Assembly: GCF_002776525.5 (NCBI RefSeq)
Contig: NC_045439.1
Location: forward strand, 159,386,755-159,450,754
Direction: 5' to 3'
Length of the DNA: 64,000 nt
Source: Piliocolobus tephrosceles
Lineage: Eukaryota > Chordata > Mammalia > Primates > Cercopithecidae
Shown here: in pieces, positions 56,752 to 64,000 of the stretch
How the letters are laid out: the number at the start of each line of letters is the position of its first letter
Numbering within the stretch: position 1 is the stretch's first letter
Notes under the pieces: generated by a model
Databases searched by the model: none
Told to the model about the DNA's origin: nothing
The model's input: only the letters and a program-made list of their open reading frames with translations
Made by a program: the position numbers and the translations under genes

Positions 56752-59700
56752 TTTTTTTCAACTTTTTAATTATACTTTAAGTTCTAGGATGCATGTGCAG
56801 AATGTACAGGTTTGTTATGTAGGTATACATGTGCCATGATGGTTTGCTGCACCCATCAACCCATAATCTACATTAGATATTTCTCCTAATGCTCTCCTTC
56901 CCCTAACTCCTCACCCCCTGACAGACCCTGGTGTTTGATGTTCGCCTCCCTATGTCCATGTATTCTCATTGTTCAGCTCTCACTTATGAGCAGGAACATG
57001 TGGTGTTTGGTTTTTTGTTCCTGTGTTAGTTCGCTGAGAATGATGGTTTCCAGCTTCATCCATGTCCCTGCAAAGGACGTGAACACATCCTTTTTTACGG
57101 CTGCATCATATTCCATGGTGTATATGTGCCACATTTTCTTTATCCAGTCTATCATTGATGGGCATTTGCGTTGGTTCCAAGTCTTTGCTACTGTGAACAG
57201 TGCTGCAGTAAACATACGTGTGCATGTGTCTCTTTACAGTGAAATATTTTATAATCCTTTGAGTATATATCCAGTAATGGGATTGCCGGGTCACATGGGA
57301 TTTCTGATTCTAGATCTTGAGGAATCGCCACATTGTCTTCCGTAGTGGTTGAACTAATTTACACTTCCACCAAAAATGTAAAATCATTCCTATTTCTCCA
57401 CATCCTCTCCAGCATCTGTTGTTTCCTGGCTTTTTAATGATCACCATTCTAATTGGTGTGAGATGGTATCTCATTGTGGTTGTGATTTGCATTTCTCTGA
57501 TGACCAGTGATAATGAGCTTTCTTTCATATGTTTGTTGGTTGCATAAATGTCTTTTTTTGGGAAGTGCCTGTTCATATCCTTTGCCCACTTTTTGATCAG
57601 GTTGTTTGTTTTTTTCTTGTAAATTTGTTTAAGTTCCTTGTAGATTCTGGATATTAGCTCTTCGTCAGAGGGACAGATTGCAAAAATTTTCTCCTGTTCT
57701 GTATGGTGTTTGTTCACTCTGATGATAGTTTCTTTTGCTGTGCAGAAGCTGTTTAGTTTAATTAGATCCCATTTGTCATTTTTGACTTTTGTTGCCATTG
57801 CTTTTGGCATTTTTATTTGTGAAGTCTTTGCCCATGCCTATTTCCTGAATGGTATTGCCTAGGTTTTCTTCTAGGGTTTTTATGGTTTTAGGTCTTATAT
57901 TTAAGTCCTTAATAAATCTTGAGTAAATTTTTGTATAAGGTGTAAGGAAGGGCTCCAGTTTCAGCCTTCTACATATGACTAGCCAGTTTTCCCAACACTA
58001 TTTATTAAATAAGGTATCCTTTCCCCATTGCTTGCTTTTGTCAGGTTTGTCAAAGATCAGGTGGTTGTAGATGTGTGGCATTCTTTCTGAAGCCTCTGTT
58101 CTGTCCCATTGATCTAGATATCTGTTTTGGTACCAGTACCATGTTGTTTTGGTTACTGTAGCCTTGTAGTATAGTTTGAAGTCAGGTAGTGTGATGCCTC
58201 CTGGTTTGTTCTTTTTGCTTAGGATTGTCTTGGCTATATGGGCTCTTTTTTGGTTCCCTGTGAAATTTAAAGGAGTTTTTTTCTAATTCTGTGAAGAAAG
58301 TCAATTGTAGCTTGATGGGGATATCATTGGATATACAAATTACTTTGGACAGTATTATTTGTGTCCTTTCTTATTTCCTTGAACTGTGGTTTGTAGTTTT
58401 CCTTGAAGAGGTCCTTCACATCCCTTGTAAGTTGTATTTGTAGGCACTTTATTCTCTTTGTAACAGTTGTGAATGAGAGTTCACTCATCATTTGGCTCTC
58501 TATTGTTGGTGTATAAAAATGCTTGTCGTTTTTGCACATTTGCACATTGATTTTGTATCCCAAGACTTTGCTGATATTGCTTATCAGTTTAAGGAGATTT
58601 TGGGCTGAGATGATGGGGTTTTCTAATTATACAGTCATGTCATCTGCAAACAGAAACAATTTGACTTCCTCTCTTCCTATTTGGATACACTTTATTGCTT
58701 TCTCTTGCCTGATTGCCCTGACCAGAACTTCCAATACTATGTTGAAAAGGAGTGGTGAAAGAGGGCATCCTTGTCTTGTGCCGGTTTTCAAAGGGAATTC
58801 TTCTAGCTTTTGCCCATTCAGTCTGATATTGGCTGTGGGTTTGTCATAAATAGCTCTTATTATTTCGAGATATGTTCCATCAATACCTAGTTTATTGAGA
58901 GTTTTTAGCATGAAGGGCTGTTGAATTTCATCAAAGATCTTTTCTGCATCTATTGAGATAATCATGTGGTTTTTTTCATTGGCTCAGTTTATGTGATGGA
59001 TTATGTTTATTGACTTGCATATGTTGAACCAGCCTTGCATCCCAGGGATGAAGCAGACTTGATTGTGGTGGGTAAGCTTTTTGATGTTCTGCTGGATTTG
59101 GTTTGCCAGTGTTTTATGGAGGATTTTTGCATCGATGTTCATCAATGATGTTGGCCTGAAGTTTTCTTTTTTTGTTGTGTTTTGGTATCAGGATGATGCT
59201 GACCTCATAAAATGAGTTAGGGAGGAGTGCCTCTTTTGCTATTGTTTGGAATAGTTTCAGAAGCAATGGTACCAGCTCCTCTTTGTACATCTGGTAGAAT
59301 TTGGCTGTGAATCCATCTGGTCATGGGCTTTTTGTTGTTGTTGGTAGGCTATTAATTACTGCCTCAATTTCAGAACTTGTTATTGGTCTATTTGGGGATT
59401 TGAGTTCTTCCTGGTTTAGTCTTGGGAGGGTGTATGTGTCCAGGAATTTATCGATTTCTTCTAGATTTTCTAGTTTATGTAGAGATGTTTATAGTATTCT
59501 CTGATGGCAGTTTGTGTTTCTGTAGGATAAGTGGTGATATCCCCTTTATCATTTTTTATGATTGATTTGATTCTTTTTATGTCTGTTTGATTCTTCTCTC
59601 TTTTCTTCTTTGTTAGTCTGGCTAGCAGTCTATGTATTTGTTAATTTTTTCAAAAAACCAGCTCCTGGATTCATGGATTTTTTGAAGGGTTTTTCGTGTC

Positions 59701-59830
59701 TCTATCTCCTTCAGTTCTGCTCTGACCTTAGTTATTTATTGTCTTTTACTAGCTTTTGAATTTGTTTGCTCTTGCTTCTCTAGTTCTTTTTTCTTTTTTT
59801 AGTTCTACAACCTTAATTTATGTATATAAT
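56752..59830 (-). mobile_element. L1 (L1PA/PB-age), antisense, 3 kb
   Basis: From the 3' UTR (TTATACTTTAAGTTCTAGGATGC) back through ORF2, including the reverse transcriptase active-site region (FADD motif on the minus strand near 58637). Open pieces such as 57810-57310 and 58965-58627 are ORF2 fragments separated by stops and frameshifts. Confidence 0.93.
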
Positions 59831-59839
59831 ATCTTTTTT

Positions 59840-60222
59840 CCATTATTAGGATTTAAAAATTTTAAATTTTTGGTCTTCTTCCAGTGAATTTGTATAAATG
59901 TTGACTCTCCTAATATTGGAAATTATATGATATTTTGACACTCAAAAACTCAGTGACAAAATACTACAGTCAAGCTAATTAATATATCCATCTCTTCACA
60001 TAGTTACCATTTTGTTTTGTCTGTGGTGTGAATACTTTAGATCAACTTCCTTAGCCAATTTCAAGTATACAATACAGTATCACCAGCTATAGTGCCCATT
60101 CTGTACATTAGATCTTGAGAACTTATTCATCCTACACAACTAAAACTGTATGCCCTTTGACCAACATTTTCCCATTTCCCCTACCTCATTTCTAAATCCT
60201 AATGTCTTGCTCCCAGTGCTAT
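59840..60222 (-). mobile_element. Older L1 (L1MA-age) 3' UTR, antisense; left part of a host element
   Basis: CTGTACATTAGATCTTGAGAACTTATTCATCC..CCTTTGACCAACATTTTCCCATTTCCCC is the reverse of an L1MA-like 3' UTR. It appears to continue after the younger L1, at 63259. Confidence 0.65.
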
Positions 60223-60224
60223 TT

Positions 60225-62003
60225 CTTTTTTTTTTTTTTTTTTTTATTGTTATACTTTAAGTTCTAGGGTACATGTGCACAACATGCAGGTTTGTTACAT
60301 ATGTATACTTGTGCCATGTTGGTGTGCTGCACCTATCAACTCGTCAGTACCCATCAACTCGTCATTTACATCAAGTATAACTCCCAATGCCATCCCTACC
60401 CCCTCCCCATGATAGGCCCCGGTGTGTGATGTTCCCCTTCCAGAGTCCAAGTGATCTCATTGTTCAATCCCCACCTATGAGTGGGAACATGCAGTGTTTG
60501 GTTTTCTGTTCTTGTGAGAGTTTGCTGGGAATGATGGTTTCCAGCTGCATCCATGTCCCTATAAAGGACACGAACTCATCCTTTTTTATGGCTGCATAGT
60601 ATTCCATCGTGTATATGTGCCACATTTTCTTAATCCAGTCTGTCACAGATGGACATTTGGGTTGATTCCAAGTCTGCTATTGTGAATAGTGCTGCAATAA
60701 ACATACATGTGCATGTGTCTTTATAGCAGCATGATTTATAATCCTTTGGGTATATCCCCAGTAACGGGATGGCTGGGTCATATGGTATTTCTAGTTCTAG
60801 ATCCTTGAGGAATTGCCATACTGTTTTCCACAATGGTTGAACCAGTTTACAATTCCACCAACAGTGTAAAAATGTTCCTGTTTCTCCACATCCTCTCCAG
60901 CACCTGTTGTTTCCTACCCAGTATTCATTCAGGAGTAGGTTATTCATTTTCCATATAGTTGTACAGTTTTGAGTGAATTTCTTTATCCTGAGCTCTAAGT
61001 TGATTGCACTCTGATCTGAGAGACTGTTGTGATTTCTGTTGTTTTGCATTTGCTGAGGAGTGTTTTACTTCCAATTATGTGGTCAATTTTAGAATAAGTG
61101 TGATTTGGTGCTGAGAAGAATGTATATTCTGTTGATTTGGGGTAGAAAGTTCTGTAGATGTCTATTAGGTCTGCCTGGTCCAGAGCTGAATTCAAGTCCT
61201 GAATATCCTTGTTAACTTTCTGTCTCGTTGATCTGTCTAATATTGACAGTGGGATGTTAAAGTCTCCCACTATTATTGTATGGGAGTCTAAGTCTCTTTA
61301 TAGGTCTCTAAGAACTTGCTTTATGAATCTGGGTGCTACTATATTGGGTGCATGTATATTTAGGATAGTTAGCTCTTCTTGTTGCATTGATCCCTTTACC
61401 ATTGTGTAATGTCCTTCTTTGTCTTTTTTGATCTTTGTTGGTTTAAAGTCTGTTTTATCAGAGACTATGATTGCAACCTCTGCTTTTGTTTGCTTTCCAT
61501 TTGCTTGATAGATCTTCCTCCATCCCTTTATTTTGAGCCTATGTTTTTCTTTGCATGTGAGATGGGTCTCCTTGAATACAGCAGAGCAATGGGTCTTGAT
61601 TCTAACCAATCTGCCAGTCTGTGTCTTTTAACTGGAGTATTTAGCCCATTTACATTTAAGGTTAATATTATTAGGTGAATTTGATCCTGTCATTATGATG
61701 TTAGCTGGTTATTTTTTCCCATTAATCGATGCAGTTTCTTCATAGTATCAATGGTCTTTACAATTTGACATATTTTTGCATTGGCTGGTAGCAGTGTTTC
61801 CTTTCCATATTTAGTTCTTCCTTCAGGAGCTCTTGTAAGGCAGGCCTGGTGGTGACAAAATCTCTCAGCATTTGCTTTTCTATAAAGGATGTTATTTCTC
61901 CTTCATTTATGAATGTTAATTTGGCTGGATATAAAATTCTGGGTTGCAAATGTTTTTCTTTAAGAAGGTTGAATATTGGCCCCCACTCTCTTCTGGCTTG
62001 TTA
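60225..62003 (-). mobile_element. Young L1PA, antisense main part, with internal deletion
   Basis: A poly(T) run, the 3' UTR and the ORF2 end (to 60913) are followed directly by the ORF2 endonuclease region, the ORF1-ORF2 spacer and the ORF1 C-terminal end. About half of ORF2 or more is missing at 60913/60914. The minus-strand frames at 61049-60630, 61270-60995 and 61609-61298 are ORF2 pieces; 61949-61758 is the ORF1 end. Confidence 0.9.
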
Positions 62004-63256
62004 GGTTGCTGCAGGGGGAAAAGGTGGCTGTGGGCACAGCTTCAGCAGACTTAAACGTTCCTACCTGCTGGCTCTGAAGAGAGCAGTGAATCTCCCAGCA
62101 AGGTGCTTGAGCTGTGCTAAGGGACAGACTGCCTCCTCAAGTGGGTTCCTGATCCCTGTGTCTCCTGACTGGGAGACACCTCCCTGCAGTGGTCGACAGC
62201 AACCTCATGCAAGAGAACTCTGGCTGGCATTTGGCAGGTGCCCCACTAGGACGAAGCTTCAGAGGAAAGAACAGGCAGCAATCTTTGCTGTTCTGCAGCC
62301 TCCACTAGTGATGCCCAGGCAAACAGTGTCTGGAGTGGACCTCCAGCAAACTCCAGCAGTCCTGCATCAGAGGGCCCTGACTGTTAGAAGGAAAACTAAC
62401 AAACAGAAAGGAATAGCATCAACAGCAACAAAAAGGACGTCCACACAAAAACTCTATCTGAAGGTCACCAACATCAAAGACCAAAGGTAGATAAATCCAC
62501 AAAGATGAGGAAAAACCGGTACAAAAAGGCTGAAAATTTCAAAAACCAGAACACCTCTTCTCCTCCAAAGGATCACAACTCCTCACCAGTAAGGGAACAA
62601 AATTGGATGGAGAATCAGTTTGCCGAATTGACAGAAGTAGGCTTCAGAAGGTGGGTAATAGTGAACTCCTCTGAGCTAAAGGAGTATGTTCTAACCCAAT
62701 GTGAGGAAGCTAAGAACCTTGAAAAAAGGTTAGAGGAATTGCTAACTAGAAAAACCAGTTTAGAGAAGAGTGTAAATGACCTGATGGAACTGAAAACCAC
62801 AGCATGAGAACTTCGTGAAGCATACAGAAGTATTAATAGCTGAATTGATCAAGTGGAAGAAAGGATATCAGAAATTGAAGATCAACTTAATGAAATAAAG
62901 CGTGAAGACAAGATTAGAGAAAAAAGAATGAAAAGGAATGAACAAAGCCTCCAAGAAATATGGGACTATGTGAAAAGACCAAACCTATGTTTGGTGTGTC
63001 TGAAAGTCATGGGGAGAATGAAACCAAGTTGGAAAACACTCTTGAGGATATTATCCAGGAGAACTTCCCCTACCTAGCAAGACAGGGCAACATTCAAATT
63101 CAGGAAATACAGAGAATACCACAAAGATGCTCCTCAAGAAGAGCAACCCCAAGACACATAATCGTCAGATTCACCAGGGTTGAAATGAAGGAAAAAAAGT
63201 TAAGGGCAGCTGGAGAAAAAGATTGGGTTATCCACAAAGATACGCCCATCCAACTA
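62004..63256 (+). mobile_element. Inverted 5' part of the same L1 (5' UTR end and ORF1)
   Basis: Sense-oriented end of the L1 5' UTR, then ORF1 with coiled-coil-type Glu/Lys/Leu-rich sequence (62505-62807, TGA at 62805; frames continue at 62853 and 62960). It stops in ORF1 at CACAAAGATACGCCC, only tens of bases short of the point where the antisense part ends. ORF1 is broken. Confidence 0.9.
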
Positions 63257-63865
63257 ATTTTCTTATATTTTGATGGTTGCCATTCTGACTGAAGGGAAGA
63301 GATATCTTATTGTAGTTTTAATTTGTATTTCCCTGATAATTAGGGATGTTGAGAATTTTTTATATATCTGTTGACCTTTTGTATGTCTTCTTCTGAGAAA
63401 TGTCTATTAAGTTATTTTGCCCATTTTAAAATCGGCTTTTTTGTTGTTGTTGTTGAGCTGTTTGAGTTTCTTATATATTTTTTACATTAGCTCCTTATCA
63501 GATGTATAGTTAGCAAAAATATTCACTCATTCTATAGATTGTCTCTTTGCACTGTTGATTGTTTCCTTTGCTGTGCAGAGGCTTTTTACTGTGATGTAAT
63601 CTCGTTTGTCTATGTTGACTCTGTTGCCCATGCATTTGAGGTTTTATTTGAAAAACGCTTGCCTAGGGTTTTTATAACTTATTTATGACCTACATGACAT
63701 TAGCTTACTAATGTCATTAAGTTTTCCACTCACGTTTTCTCTCAGTATTTCTATAGTTTTGAGTCTTGCTGTTATGTCTTCAATCTGTTTTATGACTTTT
63801 TTATTGCTTCTTTGTATTGTGAGTGATAAGGGTCTAATTTCTTTCTTCTGCATGTAGATATCCAA
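63257..63865 (-). mobile_element. Older L1 (L1MA-age), antisense; right part of the host element
   Basis: TTTTGATGGTTGCCATTCTGACTG, TTTTGCCCATTTTAAAATCGG, CTTTGCTGTGCAGAGGCTTTTTA follow antisense ORF2 and match in age the piece left of the young L1. Confidence 0.8.
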
Positions 63866-63879
63866 CGTGATTTATATGC

Positions 63880-64000
63880 AAAGGAAGCAAAGTCAGTATG
63901 TCAAAGCAATATTACACTCCTGTGTTTATTCATAATAACAAAGAGATGGATCAACCTAAATGTCTACAAACAGATGAATGGATAAAGAAAATGTGTTATA
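63880..64000 (+). mobile_element. L1 ORF2 3' end, sense, cut by the window edge
   Basis: ATTACACTCCTGTGTTTATTCATAATAAC..ATGGATCAACCTAAATGTC..GATGAATGGATAAAGAAAATGTG is the end of L1 ORF2 in sense, continuing past the window. Confidence 0.85.

Noticed and set aside
57310..58965. ORF2 pieces as genes
   Set aside because: They are fragments of one antisense L1, broken by stops and frameshifts.
62086..63292. Plus-strand frames as host genes
   Set aside because: They are the 5' UTR end and ORF1 of an inverted L1 segment, with stops between.

Overview
The window is a draft assembly piece of a primate nuclear genome. Alu, L1 and LTR remnants fill most of it, and the one convincing protein gene is a long uninterrupted reading frame at 33402-36875. 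Several young Alus (21481, 47568, 47872, 51797) carry variants I associate with Old World monkey AluY subfamilies: the GGCTCAAGCC start, GAGACGGGCGG or a near form of it, and a changed ATCC(G/A)GCCAC box. Two young L1 3' ends (about 23220-23270 and 60335-60375) share a duplicated ACGAGTTGATGGGT stretch. I therefore infer a cercopithecid monkey rather than a human. Four N runs (22149-22548, 22891-22990, 49850-49859, 51875-51974) mark gaps, and each lies inside a repeat.

The gene is recognised as POM121L2, a nucleoporin POM121-like gene. In human it lies at 6p22.1 in the extended MHC, near PRSS16 and ZNF391; no neighbouring gene is visible here to confirm synteny. It starts in a CpG-rich block and encodes 1157 residues in one exon. 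The C-terminal half is built from 126-codon tandem units, and a decayed 99-bp array runs through and beyond the stop codon.

Layout: 1-4250 holds antisense endogenous retrovirus pol pieces and LTR-like blocks. 4500-8815 holds Alus, old L1M 3' ends with an inverted repeat, and a MaLR LTR. 9140-17730 holds two copies (A and B) of a low-copy duplicated unit of unknown origin; copy C lies at 41935-46830 and a scrap (D) at 4528-4725. 17900-24260 holds L1s, a DNA transposon and Alus, including two L1 3' ends facing each other across a gap. 24260-32320 is mostly old sequence with L2, MIR and Alu. 32320-37840 is the gene region. 37840-41930 holds microsatellites, L2, MIR, an MLT1-type LTR and a promoter-like LTR. 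46740-64000 is nested L1s, Alus and an AT-rich 37/39-bp minisatellite.

No operon, CRISPR array, tRNA or rRNA gene was found. I see no sign of an undescribed biological system. The most informative structures are the repeat architecture of POM121L2 and the four-copy duplicated unit, whose copies preserve empty sites for later insertions.
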